Assembly (NCBI RefSeq): GCF_932294415.1
Contig: NC_065545.1
Location: forward strand, 18,542,857 to 18,606,856
DNA length: 64,000 nt
DNA from: Quercus robur
Taxonomy: Eukaryota > Streptophyta > Magnoliopsida > Fagales > Fagaceae
Reading direction: 5' to 3'
The notes under the pieces were generated by a model that saw nothing but the letters and a program-made list of their open reading frames with translations, was not told the origin of the DNA and did no database searches. Of the stretch, positions 10,822 to 22,735 are shown piece by piece (position 1 is the first letter of the stretch; every line of letters begins with the position of its first letter). The position numbers and the translations under genes were made by a program.

Positions 10822-13080
10822 CCTTGATCTTCTGGTTGGTTTAATTCCATACCTAATATCTTAAGAAACTGAAATATATATTGTTTCTAACTTACAATGG
10901 GTGGGACTCTAAGGCAGTTTTAAATGAAATTCCCCACATTGTTATTTTCTTTTATCAACTCTAGTGACTATTGAAAACTAATATAGATTCTATTGTATAT
11001 CCTTAATATAATTGAAGAAAATTACATAAATCCTCCATGTCTTTAATTTGTTTATTTTTTGATAAGTACATCTGTTTGATGCACCAAGTATCAAACCCTG
11101 TATTTATGATAGTGACATTAGTGATAATGCTCTTGTCACAGGCAAATGAAGCAAGCCAAGAAATTCTTGTGGTTCAACTCTTATGTTGGGATTTCCATCA
11201 TTTGGTCCAGTGATTTTCAGTTCTCACTGTGTAATGTGCATTAAGAGCTTGTCACCTGATGCTGAACATAAAGAATAGTTGTGCATTCTCATTTTTGTAA
11301 GAATCATGTCATAGATGCATATCTAGTTGTAGCTACTTGAAAAGAACTGTTTGCAGAGAGTTATTATCTACTCTGACATGCTCTTATGCTGTAGCAGCAA
11401 TTATTGCTTGAAATATGTATTCAGAAACCAATTCACAAGCAAGTGCTGGTTGCAAGGAAAAGACATAATTTTTGGTCAATCTGTATTGTAATTTTGTTTG
11501 GGTTCTCGGTTTGCGGCTTCCTGCAACCCCCTTTCTCTTCCCCCTTCTCACTAAGTAAAAAGAAATTGTGTTCAAGGACCATTTTTTGTTAGAATGGCAC
11601 TGGGGCTTGAAGATAGCTTGGCTCCAATAAGGACCTTGCTCGTCCTGTGGCTTGTTATCCTTACGCCAATTTTACAGCTTTATTTCCTATTAGTTTGTCA
11701 CTCCTTGGATTGATTGGCACTGGTATTTTACCATGTGCCGCATTTAAAATATACGAAATATTGGAAAGAGATCACTTGCCTCCTTTACACTAAATGCTTG
11801 TTATTTGCTCGGACATAATACTAGCAATTGATTGATGCTTCTATACTCATACATACGTGTATATATGGGGTATATCGTTTTAAAGGTGTGAGTTATGGAC
11901 CAAAATGCATCTTCAATGCTACGCTTGCATTATATTTTTCTTGCTTTAATGTTTTTTTCAAGAAATTAAGGCAAAGGAAAAAGAAATTTACAATATAACT
12001 AGGTTGGGGCACTAATGCCCTGAACAACAATGTTACACAAATCAATATATGCTTAATACTCTTGGGGCATGTATATTGCAGGGTGTCCTTAAAAAAGCAA
12101 TTACAAACCCCCAAATCCTGGCATAATGCTTACGCTATACTACACTACACTACATTGATTAGTAGACAACAATTTAGTGCTCTTTTTTCCCAAAGAAATT
12201 TGATGAGTTTTGACATGAAACAAATATGCAAAAGTTTCTATGATTACCAAAAGAACTCCGGTGAACTACTGATATATAATTTACAACAAAAATGACCAAC
12301 CCCTCCCTTTCCAGCAGAAAACTGATTCGGCTGCAAGGAATTCTAGCACCCACAAACGCAAAAACCAATAAGGGAAAACTAAATACATGCTTACACAAAG
12401 ACAAAAGTCATCATCTTTCTTTGATCTTGTGCTAGAAAGATTCAGATTATCAATGTGATTGCAAAAATGCAATGCTACTGTTATAGCAAGTGGCTTCTTG
12501 ATCATGTGCTATAGAGATTCCTCTTGATTTGTGAACAGCTTATGTCTGTCATAAACAAAATGAAACGGAAAGTTAGAAAAATAACAAATGGCTGAAAATA
12601 TTCACTACATTTGCCTGATGAGAATAGCATAAATCCCATAAATCCCATACGTGTTTAATCAAATCAAAGTCGCATGGTATTTTCTTACTAGGGCAATTAA
12701 GGGCCCTGGTTAATACTTTATTTGGTCTCCAAAGTTATCTATTGTCTACCATTAACTTAAGTGGAGTACTCATCTTCACCAGATCAAATTTCTGAAGTAA
12801 TTTGGTGAGACCTTTAGCACTTTATGCTACTCCATGAATTGAGTTGCTGTAACATACTACCAGCTAAGCGCCACTTGGACTTAAAAAAAGTGCCTGGTTA
12901 ATCATTTGTTCAGTGAAAAGCTTTTAAAAGCATTAAAAACATTTTCAAGGTGGATACTAGCTAATGATGAGTTGGTGTGAACCAGATTTCTGGAGCCTGT
13001 GAATGCCAGATTCAAACTCAAACCTCAGCTTGCATATGCACACTTCAATATTACAATATAGTTGTCATACCAATACCAAC
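10822..13080 (+). other. U1C 3' flank and intergenic DNA
   Basis: The first few hundred bases are presumably the U1C 3' untranslated region. The rest is AT-rich, with no open frame that resembles a protein family on either strand. The final exon expected for the neighbouring minus-strand BRCT gene was looked for here and not recognised. Confidence 0.5.
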
Positions 13081-13082
13081 CT

Positions 13083-16000
13083 TACGTATTCCAATTTCTG
13101 AATAACTATTCCATTCAGTAAAGGCTCTGAACTCTAAACTGCTGCTCCTGCAAGAACAGGTGGTACAATATGTCATTTACAACAACTCGTATTTGTTTTA
13201 TAGAAAAAGAAGATGGATGATAGATGTATACCTTTCTGAAGGAAAGGCCTACAGATTGCATGATCTTCTTCACAAGAAAGAATCAAAAGATCATCTAGGA
13301 TCTTTTCATCCTTTGCTGGAAATACTTGACTTCTCTCCACTGGCTGAGGAGCAATTTATCAGAAACTCAGTAAACACCAAAGAGGTAAATAGTATATAGA
13401 AAATCATTGCATCTGTGAGATGCAGGGAAAAAACAGAAAACAGATCATAATATAATTTAACTACGTTAGGACAGGCACTACATTGCTACCAACAATAAAC
13501 TAATAGATGCTAGCTTTGGATTTACACATGTTGACATATTACATACCTGGCCATGAACTGCTTTGACCAAGCTTGTAATCATTTCTTTATCAGGTTTTAT
13601 ACTTGGGGTAATAACGACTCTGCGACCCTACAGGGAAGAAGCGACAATTGTAAGGTAACGATTATAAATAATAAAAAAATAAAAAATAAAATAATGTAGG
13701 GCAACAGACATCAGCATGTAAAAACAGCTCAATTGACAAGACAAGAGATAACCAATTTGCAAGCAGGCCAAAGCTCTATCTGGTTAGAGCCAATTTATAA
13801 ATGCCTACCTTTAGAATTGGATGTTGGCTTGCACGAGTTAGTGAGACAGGCATGCTAAAGCCAATTTCCTTTTCCTTTTTGGTATCCCTCAGAATGTAAT
13901 TTTTCTCATCAATGAAGCGGCTTGCTTGTCCACAGCTCTCTAGCCATAAGTGTGTCACCACTGGTTTTCCTAGAGCAATGGATTCCAACATATTCCTTGT
14001 ACGTGCAAATTTGTCAGCTATGAAATGTGTGGCATCCCTGCAACATGACGCAACGGATATGCCCAGTCATCCCAGGATCTGCCAGAAGAAAATAAATATA
14101 AGTTAAGACATGAATTATGGTAATTTCACATGCGGTGTACAAGTGTTATGGACATTGTTTTTGTTAGTTGCTTCAAGGGAACCAAAACCTCCAAATTTGA
14201 TAAAATGAACAAGTAAATACGAAAAGCATTTTAATTGAAAAGTTTCCAAGATCTACCTTTTTCTGTTGCTTGATGATATTGTTGTCCAAGTGCTGGCTAA
14301 ACAAGACTCGAACAAATGCCATATCTCTTCGTCTTCTTGAGTCTTTCCAGGTAATCTCAGGTGTTGACTCAGGGACACCCAGTCTTAAAAGCTCTTTCAA
14401 AAAGGATGATTTTGGTAGGTTTTTGTTGCATGGTTTTCTGTGATAATCATAATATATACAATTGGATGTTGCCACATTTATGCCCTTGGCAGAGCTAAAT
14501 GTAATAGTTTTTTCTGAACCAGATGGCTCAGTAGTCTTGTTTGATCACACCTCCAACTTATGGTTCTTTCCTGCACCACCAGTAGATGATATATAATCTT
14601 TCCCATTTAGACTTCCAGATTGCATAGATGCCCTGGCTCTGCACAAACCTGTAGGAAATACTCTTGTATTGATGGCATCTGATTCACAGTTTGAAATAGC
14701 ACCAGCAGAATCTGGTTCATCAGTTTCTGTAGAATGCCGATGTGGGCAAGTATATACTGGTGAATTTGCTTTCCCCTTCACTTTTCAATGCCCTCTGAAC
14801 TTTTTTGACTTTCAATACAATGAAGATTTCTGTCATTTCAATCTACTGTTGTGAATGAGGCATGCATGTTATTAGGTCCACTTGAATGTCTTCGTACACT
14901 ACGATATGTTCTTTTCCCTCTTGGATATCTCCATGAATTTGATCTTAAGGAATTGGTTATGGCGGTGACCTCTTGAATCGATTGATCATCTTGATTCAAT
15001 TTGCTGTTTCTAGCTTCGCAAGATGAACTGAAGTCCAATTTGGAATATTCTCCATCAGCACTCAAAACTTCAACTGGATCAACTACTACACGGCTCCTCT
15101 TTCTTCTGTATTGAATTATAACACCATCATTTATCCTTTCTCCTAGATTCTTAGTCCTCATCAACTTAAGGAATTGGTTATGGCGGTGACCTCTTGAATC
15201 GATTGATCATCTTGATTCAATTTGCTGTTTCTAGCTTCGCAAGATGAACTGAAGTCCAATTTGGAATATTCTCCATCAGCACTCAAAACTTCAACTGGAT
15301 CAACTACTACACGGCTCCTCTTTCTTCTGTATTGAATTATAACACCATCATTTATCCTTTCTCCTAGATTCTTAGTCCTCATCAACTTACCCTCTGACAT
15401 CCTTTGGCTGTTTCTTTGGGCAACAGGACATAGATTCATACACTTCCCTTGGGACTGTCCCTTGGCAAGTGAGATATTTTCAACTGACACAGAAGAACAC
15501 ACATCAATCTCAAACTCTTTAAGTTTGGTACCTTCCGAAGATGCCTCTGCCTTTCTTTGAACAAATTGATCTTTGTGATTCAATTTGCTGTTTCTAGCTT
15601 CCCTAGATGAATTGAAGTCCAGTTTGGAATTTCCTTCGTTGGCTCTCAAAACTTCAACTGGATCAGCAACTACACGGCTCTTCTTTCTTCTGTATTGAAT
15701 TATATAACATCTCCTGGATTATCTAATTGATTCTTAGTCTTTATCACATTACTCCCTGACATCCACTGCCTGTCATGGTGGGCAATCAGAGATAAATTCA
15801 TACACTTTCCTTGGGACTGTACTTTGCCAAGTGAGACATTTTCAACTGACAGAGGTGGACACACATCAATCTTAAAATATTTAAGTTTGTTCCTTTCTGA
15901 AGATCCCTCTGCCTTTCTTTGCTTATTAGGCTTAACAGATCTTCTGCCTAAACTTTCAATTGCATCACCAGAATTTCCACTGTTTAACTGTCTCTGATCA

Positions 16001-17923
16001 GAGGACTTGCCTCTTCTCACTTTTGTTGTTATTACCAACTCAAGATCTAACTCCTGATTTACAGACTGCTTCTGAAATGAACCTGAACTTCCCCTACTAA
16101 ATCTTCTAGCAGAACGCTTTCTTCGCTTTGTTTTTCTTGCTGTCTCCTAAATCAAAACAAGCAGTCTCTTGGAAGGACGGATGTCCAAAATGAGCTTCAT
16201 TCTCATTTACACCTCTTGTAGAATGATCAAGGGTGTTTTCTGGACTTTGATAAGCATTACCATAACTGTCCATATGCTAGAGCTTCCATAGCTTCAACAG
16301 CCACTTGAGTGTTAAAACCAATATCAAACATGTCAGATGTTTCTCTTTCCATATTGCTAGCTTCCAACTGTTGTCCTGTTAAGCTAGCATCTAACCGATC
16401 CTCTAATTCCTCAACAGGGTTATTTTCAATTACTTGTAATGTCCTGTTAATCTCTTTTGAGCTGAATAAGGCAGACCTTGAATCAGCACAAGTTGAATGC
16501 ATCATTTCCTTACTGAGATTTAGGAACTCATTGTTCTCTTTGCCCTCATTAACTAAGCTGCCACCTTGTTTAATGTGAAGATTCCTGGTGTCCTGATGAC
16601 TTGTCACTGATTTCTGCCTGCAACCTCCAAAATCAATAGATGCCTCCATCCTTTTGCTAGCAATTTCACCACCTCCATGCTGATCACTATCAGTCCATTC
16701 AAGGGCTCCTGTTTTTACAATTGCGGTTCCAAGTTTAATTCTCTTTGCCAAACTTGAGTTCCTTTTGCACTGAATACAGGAAGTGATTCTCCCTAAAAGT
16801 CTTTCCATGGCCAACACTTGGAGACATGCCAACATTGTTAGATGACAAGAAGTGATCCACAAACCTGAGTGCATTGGCTTCAGCCGACTCCCCAGGTTCC
16901 TGAGAATTGATGTAATTCAATCTAGCAAGGTTGTAATCACTTGGAGGTGGATGAGATAGATTTTTTCCCCTACCAGTGCTCTCAAAATTTATAGAAGATC
17001 CTTTATTCCCTTCAAACAATCCACATAATAGTTTTCACAAAATTGCCCTTTTTTTCTCACAGAAGGATTAAAGAAATGCATATACATGTAAATGTAAGTT
17101 CATTTATAAGTTATAACACAACATGAAGACTCAACAATAGTCATAAATAACACGAAGAAAATAAAATTCAAAACCCACTAACAAAATACTATTTCAGATA
17201 AAACTAGTGGACACTAACCTGCTCCAAATTGTTCCTGGTTGGAGACATTTGATGCCAATGCCATGTCCACTCGCTTCCAAGGCGAACTGAGCTGCCCCTT
17301 CCACAAGTCCATCACATTCCATTTCAATCTTCTACCGGCTTTACCGTCCAATACGCCATTAACAACATTAACCACTTTACTTCCCTGCACTCCCTCATCC
17401 TCACTGTCAAGCACCACCTCTTCCTCATACTCACATACTGCACCCCCAATCCCATCACCCACAACCTCGTCATCAAAAACAAGTTTTTCCAACTGGGTTT
17501 CGCTAATGAACTATCAAGCACAACAGTATCTTCATAAGCCATAGCATACCCAACTTCTGTCACATCATTAGCTTCATTTCCTACTTTTGTACCCAAAAGG
17601 AAAGTCTCATTACACAAACTAACATTACCATATATTTGTCTACTTTACCACATAAAAATCACTTTATTATTATTAAAAAAAAAAAAAAGAATCATTTATC
17701 AACATCTACTACCAAATAATAAAAATAATTAAAAAAATTCTACTTTTTAAGACATGGGTAGTTTACAATTTCCCATTTTCAATCATTTGATCAAAAGCAA
17801 AGAGCTGAGAAATCAATAGAGAAAGAGAGAAAAAAAAAAAAGCTTACCAGATGGTGGTGATCATGGGGGCTGAGGCTGAGAGTCAAGAATCTGAATATTG
17901 CTAGAGTCGCTAACATCAGCCAT
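13083..17923 (-). pseudogene. BRCT-domain (PAXIP1-like) DNA-repair protein gene, decayed
   Basis: The start ATG is at 17921-17923 (MADVSDSSNIQILDSQPQPP) and the gene reads leftward. Recognisable parts are an acidic N-terminal region (17214-17613, with VFDDEVVGDGIGG and VMDLWKGQLSSPWKRVDMAL), a Ser/Lys-rich middle with internal repeats (14838-16038), and C-terminal tandem BRCT exons. These are about 14270-14475, 13806-14084 (FARTRNMLESIALGKPVVTH), 13547-13627, 13232-13343 (DEKILDDLLILSCEEDHA) and about 13083-13147. Family members act in nuclear DNA-damage responses by binding phosphoproteins through the BRCT pair. It is broken: a 1-base loss in the first exon, frame changes near 17500, 16740 and 16150, TGA for an expected Trp near 14065, TAG for an expected Tyr near 13133, an exact 221-bp duplication and no visible last exon. 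Introns remain, so it decayed in place and is not a retrocopy. The intact U1C next door argues against poor sequence quality. Confidence 0.85.
14944..15385 (-). repeat. Exact 221-bp tandem duplication inside the BRCT pseudogene
   Basis: Bases 14944-15164 and 15165-15385 read identically, with cttaaggaattggttatggc at each start, and ctta recurs after the second copy. The length is not a multiple of three, so the duplication shifts the frame. A diverged relative of the same unit at about 15570-15740 shows that the coding region already held older internal repeats. Confidence 0.95.
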
Positions 17924-18266
17924 TGGGAAAATTTATGAACTACATATATACATACATTCATTATTTTGCTGCTAAATTTCCTTACCCATCATAGAAGAAC
18001 AAAAAAGAGTGTGCTTTTGCATCTGGGTCACTCTTGATTAGCCTAAAAGTAAAAGAAAACCACAACAAAACATGATGAGAAATAGTGGAAATTAAACAGG
18101 GGTTTGGAGGGGAACTGAAAAAAGACAGTGGGAAAAGATTTGGGTGAAAGCTGAGAATGTTTGGGAGGGAAATTTGTTTTTTGTGATATTATTCTATATT
18201 TTATTCATAAAAAGTCCCAACAAAACGACACCGTTACTAGTTGAAAAAAAAAAAAAAAGTTTCTAG

Positions 18267-18338
18267 GGGGCATTCCGAGAATCGAACTCGAGACCTCTCG
18301 CACCCAAAGCGAGAATCATACCACTAGACCAAATGCCC
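18267..18338 (-). tRNA. tRNA-Pro (anticodon UGG)
   Basis: The minus strand folds as a 72-base cloverleaf. The acceptor stem is GGGCATT/AATGCCC, box A is TGGTCTAGTGGTATG, the anticodon stem-loop is TCTCGCTTTGGGTGCGAGA with anticodon TGG, and box B is GAGTTCGATTC. No intron is present. One T-stem pair is a U-G wobble. A T-rich run follows downstream as a possible Pol III terminator (ttttttttttt reading minus, 18246-18258). It appears functional. Confidence 0.95.
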
Positions 18339-18712
18339 TCTTTTGTTGTTACTTCATTTGTTATTAATATTTATACATTAATGAAGTAATGAGGTGGTCA
18401 TTTCAGGTTCATTAAAATCCACAACCAGTGGATCTCACTCTCACATCCGATTGCATTTGGAATCTATTTCAAAGCTACGATGTTTTCAATCATAAAAATA
18501 ATAACTGATTAGTACGTTATTAGATGTGTTAAAGATTGTGAAAACTACCTAGTATTTATCTTTGGAAAATCTGACAGCTGTTAGTGAACTAGTGAAACTA
18601 AAATTCTTGTGTGTGTGCGCGTACTGGTTAGTCTGGTTTGGACTTTCTCAACACATAGAACAATACTATGTGGTTTAGTATTTTTGCACTTATCACAGAT
18701 TAACATTGTGAT

Positions 18713-18786
18713 GGCTGATCCTCACTCTGTAAATCTAGATCTCTGTTCTCTTGAGGAGGGGGTTTCTTCACCCCAATCTCCAAGGT
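18713..18786 (+). other. Possible short upstream exon (MADPHSVNLDLCSLEEG)
   Basis: An ATG opens a 74-base frame ending at a GT-type donor (CCAAG/GTAATA). The same exon-like stretch is at 33644-33717 in the other copy. It could be an upstream exon of the F-box gene, but no acceptor joins it in frame, so it may be only duplicated sequence. Confidence 0.25.
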
Positions 18787-19197
18787 AATATAATGCATGT
18801 GTTCTTGTTGATTTGTCTTTGTTTCTCTCGATTGTAGCAGGTTTGCCATAAAATGTCATGCATAGATGATCCATGATTATGATCAACAAGCGTACATTTT
18901 AAAGTTGTATTTTCACACCCATCTCAAAAATCATGAATACATATACAATACGTGACATCAACATTTCTGAGTTCTTTTCAAACAAAAAAGAGTGGCAATT
19001 CTGATTGTAATTTTAGTAATATGTTGCTTTGATGCTTGAGTATCCTTCATTCCCCCATCTTAAAATTTTGTTCCTGACAATATTTGATATGTTAATGTTT
19101 TGTGTAGCTTCAAACAGGGTTTTTTTTTTTTTTTTGGGTTAATTGATTAGAAAGAGAAGAGTATATATATATCCTGTAAACAATGCTTAGGATTTGT

Positions 19198-19579
19198 TTG
19201 ATGCAAGGCAAGTTGCTCCATTCAATTCTGGGATATTAATGGTGTACTTTTTACCCGAGCTGCTTAACAAAATGCATTCAGAATTCGAACCATACACCAG
19301 AAACCAAGGTTCATGATCTGGCAACTTGCCTTGCATCAAATAAATGATCTACCAATTGGTCGTAGGATGAGACATTTTATACATATGAACATGAAGAATG
19401 AATTGGGGTTGCCAGAGAATGTTTCCATTTCTACTTGTGGGACACTAGTTCATGATCGTATTGACAAGCTCGTACTTAATGAGAGGATTGAAGCTGCTGA
19501 AGATTCCATAAGCTACCAACTTAAAGGGGTGTGGATCCAACCAAGATTTTTCCAAGTCTCTCCAAATCAGAGCTGGTGA
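19198..19579 (+). pseudogene. F-box/DUF295 gene remnant, scrambled
   Basis: The reading from about 19340 gives the last 78 or so residues of the protein encoded intact at 34917-35837 (from NDLPIGRRMRHFIHMNMKNE to the final SPNQSW). The F-box and most of the DUF295 region are gone. Immediately upstream, about 19198-19318 is the reverse complement of about 35080-35204 of the intact copy. It is followed by a short forward repeat of the same edge (gcaacttgccttgcatcaaa), then the jump into the C-terminus. The product, if any, would lack the F-box and could not recruit an SCF complex. Confidence 0.9.
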
Positions 19580-19998
19580 CTATGAGGACTTACCCTTTTC
19601 AGATTATCTCTCTCTTGCTCTTTTTCAAGTTTTTGTTTAGGCACATTCTTCTGTGTTTTATGGAAGCACTTGACTTTCTAGCTACTTGCATAATTATTAA
19701 GGTCTTTTATGTTGGTGAGCTTAGTAAGAAAATTCCAATTCCAAGTAGTAATCTATTAATTTTTTTTTCCTTTTAAGAAAATATTATAATCTTCTATTGC
19801 TAGGCCAAGGGCATATAGTTTCTGAATTTGAAATTTTTATAAATCAAAAGCTACTGACTTGACATAAAAGTCAAAATTGTAAAAGCATAAATTCAGAACT
19901 TGTTGCAACTAAAATCAAGAATGCTTAAAGTGGTGGTATCATATATAGAAATTGTTCAACTAGCAAAAGAAATGGATAAGCCAACTTTGTATTATTAT

Positions 19999-20675
19999 TG
20001 TAGTTGCACGATTTTCCTGGCCCAAACCCTATTGATCAGGCCCTGGCCCAAGGCGCAACACACAATAAATACTTGTAGAGGATGGGTCAAAGAACTTAGC
20101 CTCAGTGAGCTCAGTTGGTCTAATGTATGGAAAATACTGTTGCGGGAATAAAAACACCGGAGTGGATTCTCAACAGAAGATTTTATTTTCTCAATGCTGA
20201 ATACATTTCTCATCCCCTTTCTTTGAGGGACTCTATTACATTATATAGTTCTCTCATTCTTATCTGAACCTTACACTTGTTGATCATCTAAGCCCCCACT
20301 TGAGCACCTGTCCTATCAAACACCTTTATCACCCTCTTGTGAGTTGCAGTGGCCAAGGTAGTACTGTTCAGGGGTCTTTTCCTCATTAATGTGGCCAAGA
20401 GGGTGGTTGTGACACATTTAATGTGGTGGTAGCAGCTTTCCCTGAGATATTTTGGGTTTTATTATTTTTTATATGCTTGGAGGATGAGCTGCAGTGGTTG
20501 GGGCGAGCTTTTGGTCTGGACTTCGTAGTGTCCGAGGAGGTGTTACTCCTCGGACAGGTTTCTTTTACCGCAGTTGGGCTTGAATAATATTTTGGCTATG
20601 ACTTCTCCTCGAACACGTTGCTTCTCGGACGGGCCTGTAGTTAATTAGCCCATTATTTTGGGCCGGGCCCCTACA
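19999..20675. mobile_element. Solo LTR, 677 bp
   Basis: The insertion begins TGTAG, ends CTACA and is flanked by attat on both sides (19994-19998 and 20676-20680). It is absent from the matching place near 36.25 kb in the other segment copy. There is no internal retrotransposon sequence, so it is a solo LTR of an unassigned LTR retrotransposon family. It post-dates the segmental duplication. Related in sequence to the element at 21403-22129. Confidence 0.82.
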
Positions 20676-21070
20676 ATTATTATTACTAGTCGCATATCTA
20701 CGTGATGTGTGAGAATAAATAATTATTTTTTATTGTAATATAATGTATAATTTTTTCTCTAAATTTTTTTTGAAGATAATTTGTTCTCCCTAAAAATTAA
20801 ACAATTTATATTCGGTCCAATTAGGTCTACTTTGGTCCAATTCGGTCCACTCAATCAATTTTGGTCCCCCTTTAGTCCATTTTAGACTAATTTGGCCTAA
20901 AATTGATTCTTTTTGTAAGTTTTCTTTTCAAGTTTAGCTCAAAATTTTTTTTTTTCATTTTTTGGTTGAAAAGTATGAAATTTTATTATATTTGGCCTAA
21001 AATCTTTAGTTTTGATTTTAAAAAATACAAAGAAAAATACTAAAATAGACATTAGAAATTTGAAATACTA

Positions 21071-21402
21071 GTGTATAACCCATGCATATGCATAGTACAA
21101 TTAAAAACAATTACAATTACGCACATATATAGGTTCAAATTATACTCTCTCTCTTTTATTTTTTTTCATTTTAATTTCTTTTGGATATACACGAGTTTAC
21201 TCTTTTTTTATTATTATTGATTTTTGATGATTTATTTATATTAGACCATTCGACTTTTGCACCTCATTAACTCACCTAGAAAATAAAAAATAAAAAACCT
21301 TAAATAAGACACGTGGCACAAAATTAGACAACAATTGGAATCTAATTTAAAATCTAATTGGATTTTCTCTCAGTTTTACTTATTTGTATATATATATATA
21401 TA
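21071..21402 (-). mobile_element. Possible non-autonomous Helitron, copy in segment 1
   Basis: Read on the minus strand it runs from a TCTATATA-like, TA-rich start through the usual AACTGAGAGAAAATCCAATT and GTGCCACGTGTC words. It ends ATACACTAGT after a small palindrome (atgcatatgcat). CTAGT-type ends with a nearby hairpin and lack of target duplication are Helitron traits. The same unit is at about 36668-36995. Confidence 0.5.
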
Positions 21403-22126
21403 TGTAAGGGCGGTTTTTGGGGCCCAGGCTCAGCAGGCAAGCGACTCTGGCCCAAAAGACCCTCAACAATGAATTTATAGAGAGTGGGTCACAGAACTAG
21501 GTCTTGACAGAGTAAACGTAGTTATAAGCAAGCCATGCAACCATTTGAATGTGGGGATATTTCATTAAGCTTCCTGGGATAACAGTTCGTGGGGCTGTAT
21601 CTTATGCTTTGTTTACAGAACTCCTTTCTCTTTTCCTCTTTTTCTTCCTTTTTTCTCTCTCTCCTCCGATCCCCTGGTCATGAGGATTTTCTTCTCTTAT
21701 ATAGCATCCTTCGAACGATAATGACCCTACACTTGTTAATCATCTGGGCCTCTACTTGAGTGCCTGTCCCATAGGACATCCTCCTTCTTTTCTGTGAGTT
21801 GCACTGGCCAAGATAATTCTGTTTTCCTATCCTTTCCACATTAATGCGGCTGGAAAAGTAGCTTCCTTGCATTTAATGTGGCAGTTGTGGTTGCCCCCTG
21901 AACGTCCTGCATTTTCCCTTGATTTTGGATGACCTTTCACCATGTAAAGGGTGTGAATCGGACTCCCATTTGGTGCGTTCGAGGAGGTACTCCTCGGACG
22001 CCCCTTAAGCAAGCCCGGCCCAACATGATTGGGCTGGGGGGTCCTCTGCCCGTGTCTTCGCCTCCTATTATGGTTGGGCTTCGTATGAGTACCATGACCC
22101 AACGTTGACTGGCGAATTTTACCCCC

Positions 22127-22129
<3 letters not shown>
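21403..22129. mobile_element. Solo LTR, 727 bp
   Basis: Begins TGTAAGGG, ends CCCCCACA and is flanked by atata on both sides within a TA tract. The other segment copy has only the uninterrupted TA tract at about 36985-37006. It shares blocks with the 677-bp solo LTR (cacttgtt-atcatct, gtgagttgca-tggccaag, ctcctcggac), so both belong to one family or two close ones. It post-dates the duplication. Confidence 0.82.
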
Positions 22130-22168
<39 letters not shown>

Positions 22169-22197
22169 CCCTAAAAATGAAATAAAAATGATAAATA

Positions 22198-22735
22198 TTC
22201 AAAAGTCTTATTTGGTCCACATTGGTTCTATCTGGTCCATTCTACCATCTTTGGTCCAATTTAGTCCAATTTAGTCCATTCTTCTACTAAAATTATATTC
22301 GGTCCAATTCATCCCATTTGGTCTTATTCAGCCCACTTCAGTCTAATTCGGTCCATTTAGTCCACATTGGCTCTAATTGGTCCACATTAGTCCTATTCTG
22401 TCCTCTTCAGTCTAATTCGGTCCATCCAGTCCAATTGGCCCAATTCCGTCCACATTGGTCCTATTCAGTTGATTATGTCTACTTTAGTTCTATTTGGTCC
22501 TATTCGGTCCATTCTATCCACTTTGACCTACTTTAATCTTATTCGGGCCATTCGGTCCACTTTGATCCTATTTGGTCCATTTTGTCCACTTTAATTCTAT
22601 TCAATCCATTCTGTCCTATTTAGTATGAATTGATTCTATTGGTCCACTTTGTTAGGTATTTGGTTCCTTTCAGTCCATTCTGTCTACTTTGGTTCTATTT
22701 GGTCCATTTGTTCTTATTCGATCCTATTATCTCTA
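22198..22735 (+). repeat. Degenerate GGTCC-type minisatellite
   Basis: Dozens of imperfect 10-12-base units of the form ttyggtccatt or ttyggtcctatt follow one another, with similar units at 20820-20895, 36395-36480 and 37050-37130. After the foldback element a short run resumes at about 23045-23095, so the array was interrupted. Confidence 0.8.

Larger units (their letters stand above)
18545..22265 (+). repeat. Segmental duplication, copy 1 (F-box segment, rearranged)
   Basis: Collinear with 33481-37100 from ctacctagtatttatctttg onward at high identity, through the F-box C-terminus, its 3' flank and the putative Helitron. This copy lacks most of the F-box coding region. It has an inverted piece at about 19198-19318 and carries two solo LTRs that the other copy lacks. 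Confidence 0.93.

Noticed and set aside
17239-17544. Plus-strand Thr/Ser-rich frame
   Set aside because: Antisense of a BRCT pseudogene exon whose minus-strand reading matches the family.
19999-22129. The two related LTRs as the two ends of a single retrotransposon
   Set aside because: Each has its own 5-bp target duplication (attat and atata). The DNA between them is collinear with the second segment copy, so they are separate solo LTRs.
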